Below the pieces are notes generated by a model that saw nothing but the letters and a program-made list of their open reading frames with translations, was not told where the DNA came from and made no database searches. From contig JAQGEQ010000326.1 in assembly GCA_034620365.1 (NCBI GenBank), positions 124,001-188,000 on the forward strand: DNA of 64,000 nt, written 5' to 3'. The DNA comes from Pegea sp. RAD2-039 (lineage: Eukaryota; Chordata; Thaliacea; Salpida; Salpidae). Positions 35,630-48,454 of this stretch are shown here, piece after piece. The translations under genes and the position numbers were made by a program. Positions within the stretch are counted from its first letter, which is position 1; every line of letters starts with the position of its first letter.

Positions 35630-36370
35630 TGTTGCTATTGTATTTAAAATTATGAAGAAGTGACTAGGTTAAAATCTAAAGTTTGGAAAATTAAATAAAT
35701 ATTTGATTTACTTTTTAAAAACTATTTAGTTTTCATTCTCAAATTGATAAATTTGATCAAAAATTATAATAAAAATATTTACAAGATAAATAATTACATA
35801 ATCGTTAATAGGTAATAAATAGTGAGAATATAACAGCTAAAGTAACTGGAATACAAGATCTTAATAAACAGATTTATAAATCACTTGGTTCAACAATATC
35901 TACTTAAAAATACAAAATACATTGGTAAATTCTCTAAACACTGATTACAGTTTCTGATACAATTAATGTCAGTGGATTGATTCAGTCAGAGAAAGACTTC
36001 ATTTAATTCTTTCTAAGCGTTGAGCAAGGCTAACAGACAAAAGTTGTCCTAAATTCTTTAATTTGATGCTGCAAATGGTGCCACTGTCACCTTCTCACTG
36101 GCTGCAGTAACCGCTTTGCATAGCTCCTTCAGGTTATTTGGGGGTTATTCTAAGTTTTGAGTTTATGGTTTACAAAAAGGTTGTATAAAAATAAATAAAT
36201 TAATTTTTGTGAGATATGTTTTATTGATTGTTTTCTTTACATCATTTGATATCAATTTATTTCTAGATTTTTCATCCTAAGGTTCTTAATTTCTAAACAA
36301 ATTGTTTAATTGAAATTTTAAAATAGCTTTACGTTTTGATCAGTTTTTTGGTAATTTGATTTTAAGGCAA
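35630..36370 (+). repeat. degraded coding-like fragment, copy 2
   Basis: Matches 1265-2020. The GC-richer core (about 36065-36150) reads GATVTFSLAAVTALHSSF then RLFGGYSKF and a stop, the best-preserved frame of the three copies. I do not recognise the protein and see no start or neighbouring exon. Confidence 0.4.
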
Positions 36371-38400
36371 ATTTACATTTTGCTTTAGATTAAAGCAGTC
36401 GAAGCTCAATAGGAAAGTAATCTTAAAAAACTTTTGGAAAAATTATATATTTGAAACATTGTGGAAACAAAAAAACTCACTTGCACGTAAATTATGATGA
36501 CAGGATCAAAGTTCTAGAAGTTTCTGCTGTTTGGTTTTTGTAGCTTGTCAATTATTATTTTGATGCTTTTACTGCTTTGCTATTAATATATTCTTTATTA
36601 ATATTTTGTAATCGAGAAAACTAAACTTCTTAAGAAGCTAGCTTTTATTCTTTTCAGTATTTGGTATTTTAAAAGGCTAATAAAAAGCAATAATATGAAA
36701 GAAAGTACAGATTATTCATTTAAAAATATTCTGTAAAAACTTATGAAGAATTCTTTAAAATTAATATGAAATGTCTATCTTAATTATGTTTTAAACAAAA
36801 AAAAAACTACTATCGAAAAATGTTACTTACACAGCTCAGTTTTTGTTTGAGGTCGATTATTGTTAACAGAGAACTCTAACTAAGGTTTTGGAAAAATGTT
36901 TAACTTTGAGTTAAGACGTTAATTTTCGATTATATTGGTTTGATTTAATTAAAAATTTTCTTTTTTTGGACTCATTGAGAACAATTTATTTTTTAAATTT
37001 TAACTAAAAGCTTAACTAAAACCTAAAGATAAAATGATTTCAATGAAAAAATAAATATTATTCTACAACTATGAGATTACTCATATTAAAAACAAACTCT
37101 AAAAGCAATTATTTGATAATTTTATTATGAAGCAAAAACCTTACAAATAGCTAATGTCAACACAAACCTATTTACAAATTCACATAAACTAATCCTAAAA
37201 AAATAAAATGATTTGATTGCAATTAAAAGTTGTCGTTTGCTTATATCTGAAGAATCCTTAGAATTTATTATTTTAATAAGTAAGAATGCAAACAAATAAT
37301 TAAATTAAACTAACAAGAAAAAAAGGAAATTGTTATCATAACAATAACTTTGAGGTAAATGAAATATCAAGTCTTACAACATTTTCTTTTTACATTTCCA
37401 ACTCAAATATTTATAATAGTTATTATTTGTGAGAATTTGTGTTAGCGACAGGTAACATTAGGCACTCTCCTTCGCGTTTATTGCAATAAATAAAATAAAA
37501 TAAAATAAAATAAATTAAGATAAATAAATGCTTATAAAATTTAAAAAACAAATAAATAAATCAGTATTTACAAATACTGAATTTATTCTGTACTTGTAAT
37601 AACTTTCTTTTAGAGTTGTAGAGAAAAAAATTTATTCTACAAAAATTTACAAATTTCACTTAAGTGATAATTCATTGAAGACAATATTGATAAATATTCT
37701 TAATTTAAAAACTATTGAAAAAACCGCCAATTAAAGAAAAATATTTGGTCAATTTTTCTGGTCAATGTGTGGTCTTCATGAGGTTTTTAGCTTGTTAAAT
37801 GGTTAAAGTCTTAATGGTTTAACAAATATGTATTCATTAGTTTTTATTTAAAAAAAAGTTCAAAAAGTTATTATATCTCTGTTGTAAATTAAATGGTTAA
37901 ACTTATTTTGTAAATGTAGTAGATGTTTTGAGAAAAGTTTTTAATAATTCTCTGCTTCCTTAATTGTTTAATATAAATATACATTGTATTGATAAAAACC
38001 TAATCTGTTTCATATATAATTTTTCAAAAAAACAACTTTCTGAATTTTAGTTAGGTATCTTTTTCTTACGACTTTTAGTTTTTGAAATCGTAACGCTCGG
38101 AAGTAAATGACTGTTTTGCTTAGAAGTAAGTTTCTTCAAGAAAGTTTAAGATTGTGTATCTCTTAATTGTGTAACGTAACTTAATTCAATCTTATATTCG
38201 AAACCTTAGTATTCAACCATCAAAAAACAATCTACAAAAACATCAATAAATTAATTGATAAATTAAACGTGTGTGTGCATGTTGTTATATAAAATTTATT
38301 TATAGAAAGTTAATTTTCGGTTTCTTAAATCGAATAAATCACATTTTCCCAATTCTAATGATAAAAACTTGTTAAAGAAGCTTTATTCAATTTGTAAAAG
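36370..38400. other. intergenic, no gene seen
   Basis: AT-rich. About 37620-38400 is repeated in the same orientation at 54330-55060. The stretch near 37440-37490 (GGCACTCTCCTTCGCG) has a counterpart near 2320-2345. No supportable reading frame. Confidence 0.5.
37485..37517. repeat. (AAATA)n microsatellite
   Basis: About five to six near-perfect tandem copies of a five-base A/T unit, directly after GCAATAAATA. It could be a poly(A)-derived tail of an old retroposed piece. Confidence 0.75.
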
Positions 38401-39095
38401 GAAACTAATAACGAAGATAACTAATAAAACACTACTAACAAACCAGTGTCAACTACAGAGTGAACAACGTATATAGAGTAATAGGGGATGAAGCATTTAC
38501 GTAAATGGTAAAATATTCTACTGTCACTACTAACAATAACAACACTACTTTTCAACCTTATTGTTTGTAGCTTTGTGAACCAAAATGTACCTCTTACTGC
38601 TCTTTTGAAATTAAATCTTAGCACATCACTTAATCATTGCTTAGTAGGTGGTACATAGTTGTTATATCGCTTTAATATTCTTTTTTCTGAAATCAAGTTT
38701 TTCTATCGATTAATTACTGTATTCAGTCAACATACCCACGAATTCATCCCTAAATAATAATATCTTTTAGAATAGTTTTTCAGAGGTTTTACAAAATAAA
38801 AACTTTAAATGATTAATATCTGTAAGTATTTCTTGAAATTTATTGTTTATTTGTAACTTTAAAAAGATAAAATACACAAAATAATAAAAACTGAATGAAC
38901 AAATACTCTTACAAAGTTTGGATTTTGCAGTTACTTAATAATAATAAAACAGCAAAAGCATCAAAATGTTAATCAGCAACCAACAAAATTATAATAGCAA
39001 AAGCTTCTTTAACATTGATATTATCATCAGAATTTGCGTGCAAAGAATGTTTTGTTTCTAACATTACTTTCAAAATTATAATTTCTCCAAACTGT
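38400..39095 (-). repeat. repeat module T, copy 3, with shared flank
   Basis: Inverse of 320-1040 and 34050-34790. A 67-codon minus-strand frame at 38421-38624 runs through it but is not kept in the other copies. Confidence 0.45.
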
Positions 39096-39097
39096 TT

Positions 39098-39398
39098 TGA
39101 AGATTAATAAATCACTTTTATAAATCAAACATATATATATATTCTTAAGAAGACTTTGACCAAAAGTTTATATGTTTAGTAACGTTATTTGTGTTATATA
39201 TCTTATCATAATTTGTTTTAAATTATAAGGTTTTGTTGCTCTCTTCTATCTCTCTTAGTTACTTGTAAACTTAATGCAAATATAGAAAAACGATTAGTGT
39301 TAGATGATCCTGAGTGATTTTTGATGTTTTGTAAACTTATGTAGCTTGCTTAATTTTATAAGAAAATTGCTAGTATTGTTTTTGTGAAGTTTTTGCAG
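39098..39398 (+). promoter_or_regulatory. upstream module (P), copy 6
   Basis: Carries ATATATAT, AAGAAGACTTTGACCAAA, the CRE-like site altered to AGTAACGTTA, the CT-rich block and GCAG/GTATTG with GT at 39399. By position it serves the gene at 40320. Confidence 0.5.
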
Positions 39399-40304
39399 GT
39401 ATTGCGTTTAGACATTAAATTTGTAAACCTTTTTAAAAAGCATATTTGTAGTAAATGATTACAACTGTCAAAATATTAGACTTTAAGTCAATTTTTGTTC
39501 GTTTATGTTGGCTGGTAAGCTATAAATTCTTTATACAACTCCATGATATCTAAGTATCTATTTTTTTATGTTGAGCTTATTATTTTTTATCGTTTTTAAA
39601 TTAATTCAATATCAACTCTTGAATTTTCATTAAATATTCTCTAACTATAACTAAAATATAATTTATATATATTAATATAACTAAAAATATTTGTAATTAA
39701 AAATAACTAGAGATTGTTTGATATATTTTTTTATTTAATCGTTGTTCACTATTAATGTAACATCATACAAGTTAATTCTATTGAGGACTTTACACTTGAT
39801 TATGAGATAAATAACTGCAGATTAAAATCTGTAAAATAAAGGTTTAACTTCTTTTTGATCTATTTTAAATACTGTTAAATTTTACATTTATTAAATACTT
39901 AATAAATTTTATTTTCTGAACTCATGTTATCATTATCACAAGCAAACGTGTTTTGCCCTCGTAACTGCTACATGTAAAGCAATATTATCTTTTCTACAGA
40001 AGAATTTTTTTTTCTATTTATATATTATAGAATTGGATATTATGTTGTGTAAATATTGAACTATAATCAACAATTTGTGAAAATACTTGCTTAAGTTTAC
40101 AAAAAATTGTTCTTCAAATTCGTTTTAATGAAAATATGTATATAGAACATCATAAGTTTCTTGTTAAAACTTTTACAAAACTTGATCTAAGTTTGATTGT
40201 TATCATTAATAAACTAACTTTGTTCATATAAAAATAATAAATCACTTAAAACTAAAATTATTTCATATGCATATTTTAATATTAAAAGATATTTTTTTCT
40301 TCAG
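39399..40304 (+). other. candidate 5'-UTR intron of the gene at 40320
   Basis: Donor-like GTATTG at 39399 and the TTTCTTCAG acceptor ending at 40304 bound 906 nt. TATAAAAA at 40227-40234 could instead act as a near promoter. Confidence 0.45.
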
Positions 40305-40319
40305 CCTATTTACTTGAAA

Positions 40320-41450
40320 ATGAACTTGATACAAGGCAGCAACTTTGCACGGAAAAGAAAACTGTCATCAGATGATGATGACAAAAGTTTTAATAATAAA
40401 ACTGCAGAAAATAAAATTTTGGTAAACACTTCTTGTGGAATATATAACTTGTATAAAAGTCATGCTGATCAAAATAGTTTAAATAATACTAAAGAAATTC
40501 CAACAACTACAAGTTTCCCGTATAAAGAGACTAACAGCGATAAAAAAGCATTCAAAGGGAAAGAATATAATGAAGAAAACAAACAATCATCTAATTTCAA
40601 AATCAAATATGAATGCTTAGACTGTAACAAGAAATTTAAATTCAAATCTCAGCTTGTTTATCATGAAAGAACTCATACTGGTGAGAAGCCATATGAATGC
40701 ATTGTTTGTGAAAGAAAATTTAGTCATAGATCTAGTCTTCTAAGTCATGAAAGAACTCATACTGGTGAAAAGCCATATGAATGTACAGTTTGTGAAAGAA
40801 AATATTGTCATCGATCTAGACTTTTACGTCATGAAAGAACTCATACTGGTGAGAAGCCATATGAATGTATTGTTTGTGAAAGAAAATTTGCACAAAAATC
40901 TAATCTTTCAATTCATGAAAGAACTCATACTGGCGAGAAGCCGTATGAATGTATAGTTTGTGAAAAGAAGTTTAGTCAAAACACCAATTTGTTAAGTCAT
41001 GAAAGAACTCATACTGGTGAGAAACCATATGAATGTCTTGTTTGTGAAAGAAAATTTGCACAAAAATCTAGTCTTTCAAGTCATGAAAGAATTCATACTG
41101 GCGAGAAACCATATGAATGTATTCTTTGTGAAAAGAAGTTTAGTCAAAAGTCTAGTCTTCATTGTCATGAAAGAACCCATACAGGTGAGAAGCCATATGA
41201 ATGCATTGTTTGTGAAAGAAAATTTGGTCATAAATCTAGTTTTCTATGTCATGAAAGAACCCATACTGGTGAGAAGCCATATGAATGTATTGTTTGCGGA
41301 AGAAAATTTACTCATATTTCCAATCTTTTAACTCATGAAAGAACTCATACTGGTGAGAAGCCATATGAATGTGCTGTTTGTGGAAGACGTTTTGCTCGAA
41401 ATTCCACTCTTGTAACTCATGAAAGGACTCATACCGGCGAGAAACCATAG
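40320..41450 (+). CDS. C2H2 zinc-finger protein, 10 fingers (N1/A type)
   Basis: Probable nuclear DNA-binding protein of 376 residues. The start is the ATG 15 nt after the acceptor; the TTG at 40314 is not a start. The N-terminal segment has [11 protein letters not shown]. Helices in order: [90 protein letters not shown]. Finger 3 has Tyr for the usual core Phe, followed by an extra Cys. Finger 6 ends HERIH. It stops at TAG in the linker after finger 10, followed by a dead finger. It is nearly the same protein as 62493-63623 on the opposite strand (about 12 differences in 376 residues), within a larger inverted duplication. Three of those differences fall in the helices of fingers 3 and 9, so the two copies may differ in DNA preference. 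It is convergent with 48455-49417. Confidence 0.9.
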   Translation: MNLIQGSNFARKRKLSSDDDDKSFNNKTAENKILVNTSCGIYNLYKSHADQNSLNNTKEIPTTTSFPYKETNSDKKAFKGKEYNEENKQSSNFKIKYECLDCNKKFKFKSQLVYHERTHTGEKPYECIVCERKFSHRSSLLSHERTHTGEKPYECTVCERKYCHRSRLLRHERTHTGEKPYECIVCERKFAQKSNLSIHERTHTGEKPYECIVCEKKFSQNTNLLSHERTHTGEKPYECLVCERKFAQKSSLSSHERIHTGEKPYECILCEKKFSQKSSLHCHERTHTGEKPYECIVCERKFGHKSSFLCHERTHTGEKPYECIVCGRKFTHISNLLTHERTHTGEKPYECAVCGRRFARNSTLVTHERTHTGEKP

Positions 41451-41535
41451 GAATATGTTTTTTGTGAAAAAAAAATTTAGTTGAAATTCAAGTCAATTAC
41501 GCCATGAAATGATGCATGTTTCTTAGAAAAAGTGA
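41451..41535 (+). pseudogene. dead terminal zinc finger after the stop
   Basis: Aligns to the fossil finger. One ancestral CGA is TGA and the other is CAA, so both are transitions at the same CpG-type codon but on different strands. The later CAG is TAG. Confidence 0.7.
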
Positions 41536-41578
41536 GATGATTTTGCTGGTCAAAGTTTACTTGCAATTTATAAGAAGA

Positions 41579-41584
41579 AATAAA
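41579..41584 (+). terminator. candidate polyadenylation signal AATAAA
   Basis: About 130 nt after the stop, in the position conserved among the A-type flanks. Confidence 0.45.
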
Positions 41585-42929
41585 TAGCTTTGTGAAGATC
41601 AGAGGGTTTAAAGATATAATTTTTAAAATTGTTTTTTCAGTTTGAGTTGTTTTTTTTTCATCAATTTTTTTTTATTGATCAAATGGTGTATGTTACAGTA
41701 AATGATAATTATTTGAAACGTTTTCTATTTTTATTATTTGTGATTGGCGGTTTGTATTTTTATTTGTAAACGAACTATATCTTATTTCGTTCTTTGTCCA
41801 AGTTTAGTTGTTTAGTTTTCAAACCCTCAAGTTTTTTTTTGTCTGTTATTTATTACCAAAAAGCTTCTGTATTTAAATTTTAAGTTCTTAGTTAATCAAT
41901 GCTGTGCAAACTGCTGATAGATTTTAGTTTTAACAAATCCGTTTAAAACTTTTTAAATTTCTGCAACTTAATACTCTTCACAATTTTTTTTTTATTTATT
42001 TAATTGAAACTTCAGTTTTTAGTAGATACTCAAAATAATTTCAAGAAAATAAAGTTTCATTCTTAAAATCTTTTTTTTCAAACCTAATGCTATTTTGTTT
42101 ATCATTTCATTTTAGAAATAAATAGTTTTAATAAATCATATTGCATCATAATTAATCCCTTCTGCTATAGCACTAAGCAGTTTATTACCCGAATGGTTAA
42201 AACTAACTTGAAAGATTGAGTTGATGAAAAATTGAAATAATTATCTAATTTTCTTAAACTTTGTCAGCATGTCATTTATTACGTCAGAAAAAGAAATACT
42301 TGCTTAATGTTTGCCAGTAGGTTCAGTTTAAACTATTTTATAATAGTATTATTTTAAGTTGTCAATTTAGATTTAATAATATTCTTTTTTTCTTAAATTA
42401 CTTTCAGTATATCTAAACACAATTACTTTTTCAACTGAATTACTTTCAGCAAACAAGATAAAACCAAAACATCTAGAAACTTTACTTTGCCGTTGTCTTT
42501 TAATTATGCAATCTACAAATTCACCGAATTTCTTGAGAAAATCGTTTAGTTTATCTTTAAAATATTTTTTTTAATAATCAGCACAAGTTTGTGGATGACG
42601 TAAAAAAACTATTATGTAGAATTTAATTCATAAAAAATATTTTGTACAAATACTTTAGTTTATTGTTTACAATATTAGAAAACTGGAAATTTTATTAGAT
42701 GAACGAAAAGTTGATTTAACACATCTATCCACACGATATCTTAGCCAAAAATCATAATGTTTATAAAAATAAACATTTTAACTGCAAACAATAATCATAT
42801 ATATTATTACAAATGTAATAGCAATTTATTACACCAAATTTTGACTCACAATAACTTTCTTTAGCTACTGAGAGAAGTCAATTACTAGAAATTTTCTAGA
42901 CTAAATTTTCACATTAATACAATTATACA

Positions 42930-43330
42930 ATAAAGTTAAATTAATATAAACCTATAAGATGGTTTGAAATATTGTAGACAAAAAACTATTAGACTGATAG
43001 ATTTTTTGTAATTAAGAACACTTTAACACTTTAATCAGTTTTCTCAAACAAACATTTTACTCAAGAAGTATAAGTAATATAATACAACAAATTTAGGATT
43101 TCATTTTGAGTACTAAATCAAACCTTACAATTTGAAAAAAAGTATAGCATAGAATTTACATATAATTATGTTCTAGACAAAATCTATCGATTAAATTTAT
43201 TAAAAATTTTTTTGGCATTTTATAGCTTATATGACGGTTTATCATTTTCCGCAGTCAAATTGTTAAATAATAAAACTATAAATATTTAATTGTAGTCATT
43301 AACAGATTACATAAATGTAATTCAATGATA
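42930..43330. other. intergenic, no gene seen
   Basis: AT-rich stretch without a match that I can see elsewhere in the window and without a reading frame. It begins exactly where the inverted duplication with 60985-64000 ends. Confidence 0.4.
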
Positions 43331-43925
43331 ATCTACATTTTTAAAAGCTTTGAATAGGAAATTATATTAGTGGACTTGAAATCGAGGTGTCTTAGGAGAA
43401 ATTTTAAAGTAAATTTTTTAACAGTCAAGATGTTTTTTCTAATAAAATAGACCTTTACTAATGAATTAGAAAAGTATTATTAGAAAAATAATCACTGAAA
43501 CCAGTTAACAATTTAGTGGATACCATTTAACTTTTTTTTTTAAATCTTATATTAGTTTATTATTTTTAAATAGTTATAAAAATTTATAATAGTCCTTCAA
43601 TTACCCTGCATTTTTACAATCATTTAACATTTAAACAACTCTAAACTAACTGAATTATGTCATCAGTATTTTATGAAAAAATCTCATTTAATAATGGTTG
43701 AAAAAATACTGATGTTTTGTTAATTAAATATCCCCTGTATAGCAACTTTGCTATAAAATTTATAATGTGGGTTAGCCCAATAAAAAGCAGACAACAAAAT
43801 CTGTAACACAGACTTGCTTCGTTGTCAAATGATTGCTGGTCATCTGGTTGCTAGAAAAACAAACAGCCAGCAGATGCAATGCTTGCAATTAAATATTATG
43901 AATATTTGACCCGCTATAATCGCTA
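43330..43925 (+). repeat. dispersed block containing repeat R
   Basis: Direct copy of 13870-14460, including the GC-richer R core at about 43730-43920. Confidence 0.6.
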
Positions 43926-43929
43926 TAAT

Positions 43930-44760
43930 ATAAGGTGATTTTGAGACAAACTTTATTTCTTTGACATTAGTCTTATAGAAGATTATAACTTACTGATAGT
44001 TGCATAATACTTTTGTTGTAAGTTCAAAGTCTGTGAGCTAGATTATTTATCTAACAGATCTAAGAATACAAAAGTTATAATTTTACAAAATATGAAATAA
44101 AACTATTATAGGGTCACGTTTTTTATTTCTTTAAACCTTACACTTAGTTAAAAAACTAATCTGAAACTAATTTATAGGTTTTTTTAGGTTTTTTTAATTC
44201 AGTGAAAAACTCTATTAGCTAATTTTGATCAACTTAAATTGTTTATCAGAATTGAAATAACTAAGCAGTGCAAATATCAAAGATACTGATGATGTAATAT
44301 CTAATATAGAACTTTTACTTCTGCAAACATCTTAGATACAGAACTCAACTTAATACTTTCTTTTTGAATTTAGTTAATTACTGAGTTGGAAAAACTATAC
44401 AAGAACATAGCCTGAAGCAACACAAAGTTTTTAAAGTTATTTATCATCAGCGACGTCTAGCGTCAACTTTTACCACTAAAACAATTAAAAATAAAAAATC
44501 GTTAAATAAATTGTTCTAATTATATAGAAAAGTGGTTTTAGTTACACAAAATAAACAATTTTAGATTTGAATTAGTTTTTAAACATTAAACTAAGTTCTT
44601 ATAACATATATAATAATGATAGAACATACAAGAAGAAAGAATAAATACAAGAAGAATACTAATAAGAATAATATTTAGAAGAAAAATAAGGATAGAAACA
44701 AGAAGAACATCTACTTATGATAAGATATACAAACAATTTGAAAAAACTCAAATTATACTC
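43930..44760 (-). repeat. dispersed repeat, inverse of 17440-18300
   Basis: Includes the complement of the GACGCTAGACGTCG stretch at about 44450 and a purine-rich AAGAAGAA tract at 44630-44710. No reading frame is kept. Confidence 0.6.
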
Positions 44761-44769
44761 AAACTATTT

Positions 44770-45120
44770 ATCTAACAGATCTAAGGAGAAATTTACAATT
44801 TTACAAAATATGAAAATAAAATTATTACAGCGACATGTTGTGGCTGAAAAATAAATATTAAAATCTAATTTTATTTGACAATATTTTTTGATTTTATTCT
44901 AAAATTATTTAAGTATTTTAGGAAAACAGTTGATTAAATTTACTTTTATAGTTATTATATAATATTATACACTTAGATAATATTTATATAATTATATACT
45001 AGTAGTGAATTATACTTCGCATCATTTGAATATTTTGGAAAATAATGTTTTTTTGATTACGTCACACATAACGTTTTCAAACACAATTTTTTTGTGATGA
45101 ATTTTTGAAACTAGTTCAAG
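44770..45120 (-). repeat. partial copy of the 27430-28435 block
   Basis: Matches about 28060-28430 in the same orientation and 15700-16170 inverted. It directly abuts the B-type flank, as at 28435. Confidence 0.6.
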
Positions 45121-48100
45121 CTAACTATTCTCTTAAAAATGTATCTGCTAACAATGATATTACTTTACTAATTCAAAAACTGTTCCAAGTTTTATTAGAA
45201 TTATCCTTTGAAACTGGTTAATAATGGTTAGTAACTCTAAAAAGCCTTTTATTTCACTTTTTTGGAAACAATTCACAATATCATTTACGTCTTAAGAGGA
45301 TTGCATATACCGCTGCTGATTTTGAACAAAAGCTTATTTTTAATTTTATTATCTAAAATAAATTTTATTGATAGACATTGTTACGATGATATTCAGCTCT
45401 TTTTTAGAAACATTTTTTATACTGCTTTTATTCATTTGATGATAAAATGTTTAAATATCCGAGGTAAACAAATCAATGAAAAAGTTGCTTTTAAATTTTA
45501 ATATCAATTTTTTTCATCTCTACTTTTAACTTTTTACTACGATTATGTTAATCAATTTTTCTCTTTCAATTTTGAAAACTTTCAGTCAACCAATGATTCT
45601 CAGATCACAGTTTCTGATATAACTTTTGTCAGAAACTTCAAACGACGATATAAAGGCGACGCATCTAACTTCTTTTTGAAATGTATATTATTTTGTTGTA
45701 TTTTTAACACGTTTTATTTGTACATATACAAATATAGTAGAACTTGTTTTTCTATCAAATAGCAAAAGTAATTTTACGTAAATGAAATATAACTCAAAAA
45801 TGAAGGCTATTAGCTAAGTGTATCAAACAGCAAAAATTTATAAAAAAAGTTGCTCTGCTATAACTTTACCTATTAGTGAAACTAAAACTGATCTATACAG
45901 TTTTAGTTATTAGATAAAACAAACAAAAAATTGACAAAATTATATATTTCTTTTTAAGAACATCAAAATACTTCATAACATAATTTTGTAGACTATAGTT
46001 GTCGTAAGAGCAAATTATTGTACTTTGTAGTTTATTTAAAAACAAAATAACTTAAAACGACTGTGATAAAGAGAACTTTGAAGTAATTCTTTCTAACTTG
46101 TAGGAAGCTTATATACAAATTTATCTAAAAATCAATTAAGATAATATGATATTTGCCTAATCATTATTTGCTGGCTTGTAACCTTACCACTTATGCAGTT
46201 TTTCCGAAGCTTCTTTTAGTCACAGTTAGATTTTACAACTTTCGTTTCTTAGTAATCTGGACTTTTTTTATTGACATTACTTTTTTGATTTTAAAAATTG
46301 GTTGTAGATTTCTGGTTTTATTTAATGTAGATTTAATATAATAAACCATATGAAAAAATTGGTTGATATTCTAAAACTGTTATATATAATATGCTGTATG
46401 AAATAAAATCATCTCCAATAGTACTAGTCGATAACATACCCGATTGGTCTTTTGAAATTAACATCTTAAGAATTAACATATTGAGTTGCTTAAACAGTTT
46501 GAATTGCTTTCCTTATTTTGTAACTTTATACGTGAAACAGGAGAACTAATAAATGCTAATTTGTTACCGGTCCATTTTAATCTAATCGATGAAATTGCTT
46601 TAAATTGCTAGAATGTTTTTGAACCGTTTTGTTTCATTACTTAAACGTCAAATTTGTTTGTATTTTTAGTTCCTATTATTTCACACATATATTTCTTCAC
46701 AAATTAATACAGGATTTGTACATTTTAATGTCAGACTTTTTTTATTTTTCTGTAGATCTTTTTGAGCGTTTGTGACTTTTGATGGTTTTTCATCTTTAAA
46801 TCTCGAGCAACGGAATAAGTTGCTAAATGAGATAGAAAGATTTTCCTTTTTTATATTCATTCTTATATTCTAGTTTTCTTAATCTAATTTCAATACATCA
46901 TACGTACTGATAAATATTGATTTGTTACATTGATGGTTTTATGAATGATTTTAAACTAATAATTGAGAATTGATAAATCTTCACAAAAAAAAATTACAAA
47001 AAACAACCGTACAAAAAGTGCGATGTGTATCTCAAAAAACTATAAAATAATAAAATTTAAAAGAGTATATCAAATTTGAGGTAAAAATTTTTATTTAATT
47101 TTTATAACTTAAAAATACTAATTCACATTGTAAGACTTTATACCAAGATTAACAATTGTTTAAAATTCACTCTTTGTGAAGGTATCTGTCTTAAGACATT
47201 TTGGCTGTTTTGTTGGTATTTAAGCAACTTTAACTATTAATAAATAAAATGTTTTTATAATTTATAGTAAATAAGATTTAGTGGTAAATTATTCATTCCA
47301 AACAAATGTTATTTCATAAGACTTTTTAATAAGATTATTTCAACTAAGGAATAATATCTTTATAGTTATAATCAGTTACTGCATCGATGGTTTGGTTAGG
47401 TGTTTTGGTTTGTTGTGATAATTAGAGTTCCACTTAAATTAGCAACTTAATGGTTGGTTCGATAATTAGAATTACCAAGAGCTGAAATGGATCTACAGTT
47501 ATGTATCTAACGCAGAAGTAGTAAACCGAACAGCTTAAAACACTCTAGCAACTTGCTTACAAAAATATTAATCGTAAAGTTTAAAAATGATACAGTAGTA
47601 ACCGATAAGAAAATATTAGTTTTTCTGCCGTACTTCTGAAGTTATAAAATTATAAAGTAATTTAAACTATTTAAAAAACTCAATCTATTAATTTTGATCT
47701 AACTATTTGGGTAGGAAATAGTCAAGTTTTATAGAAGATGATTTATTTATGATGATGTAATTGTCGATAATATGGAATGTTAAAAAACTTCATTTTCTAA
47801 ATTTATAGTATGAAAAGGATAATAACGTTTATTGTTATTATCTCTAACAAGAATTTCAAGAATGGAAATAGATTTTTAGATTTCAAAAATTAGTTCTCAT
47901 AAAAATTGCAATAATTACTAAAAACTGTAGTTTTACTTTCAAAATAAAAACAAAACACAAAATTAATCAGTTTTACAAACATATAAGGATTTAACGAATC
48001 TTTAGAGAGTAACTATAAAGTAACCACAATTTCGACTGCCTTTATCAACTAAGAAAATATAATTACTTTCAAAAACTTGTTGAAAAATAATAGAAGATGT

Positions 48101-48298
48101 TAACAAATACTTAAAATACAAACTTTGAAAATTAATGAATACAAGCAAATTTTTTTTAATAGTTTACAAAAAAGATTTACGAAAATAACAACATAAGAAT
48201 ACTAACTTTAGTTTAAAGTAAAAAATTAAATGTAAAACCTTTATTATTTATTGTAGACTTACACACTATTTCAATAATAGAGCAATCATTAAAATAGC

Positions 48299-48304
48299 TT
48301 TATT
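48299..48304 (-). terminator. candidate polyadenylation signal AATAAA
   Basis: About 150 nt past the stop of 48455-49417, aligned with 31601-31606 and 58393-58398. Confidence 0.35.
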
Positions 48305-48429
48305 AAAGCATAAATTGCAACAACTAGCCAAACAAAAAATTATTATTTCATTTCCTTTAAACTCCAAGATCTTTAAAAAGTTACTTTTTAGTTTAAAAAT
48401 ATTTTTATTTATCAATACTTGAATTGTGA

Positions 48430-48441
48430 GTAAACGTTTAC
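48430..48441. promoter_or_regulatory. 12-bp palindrome GTAAACGTTTAC
   Basis: Perfect copy 13 nt beyond the stop, as after every B-type gene. Confidence 0.6.
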
Positions 48442-48454
48442 CAGCAAAATGATT

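Larger units (their letters stand above)
41451..42925 (+). repeat. A-type 3' flank, copy 3
   Basis: Inverse of about 60985-62492. Together with the gene and upstream DNA it forms the inverted duplication 39944-42925 / 60985-64000. No other coding is seen. Confidence 0.7.
45120..48454 (-). repeat. B-type 3' flank, copy 3
   Basis: Same orientation as 28440-31759 and inverse of 5530-8850 and 58238-60974. Short frames such as 45262-45501 and 46153-46341 lie in it. The second has a similar frame at 60225-60425 but is broken in the 29.5-kb copy. I call no gene. Confidence 0.7.

Noticed and set aside
40660-41450. 84-bp periodic repeats resembling a CRISPR array or minisatellite
   Set aside because: The period is exactly one zinc finger plus linker and the frame stays open with all zinc ligands; there are no unique spacers.
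46153-46341. Frame also seen at 60225-60425, hydrophobic, about 60 codons
   Set aside because: The 29.5-kb copy is interrupted by a stop and starts lack context; similarity is explained by flank duplication.
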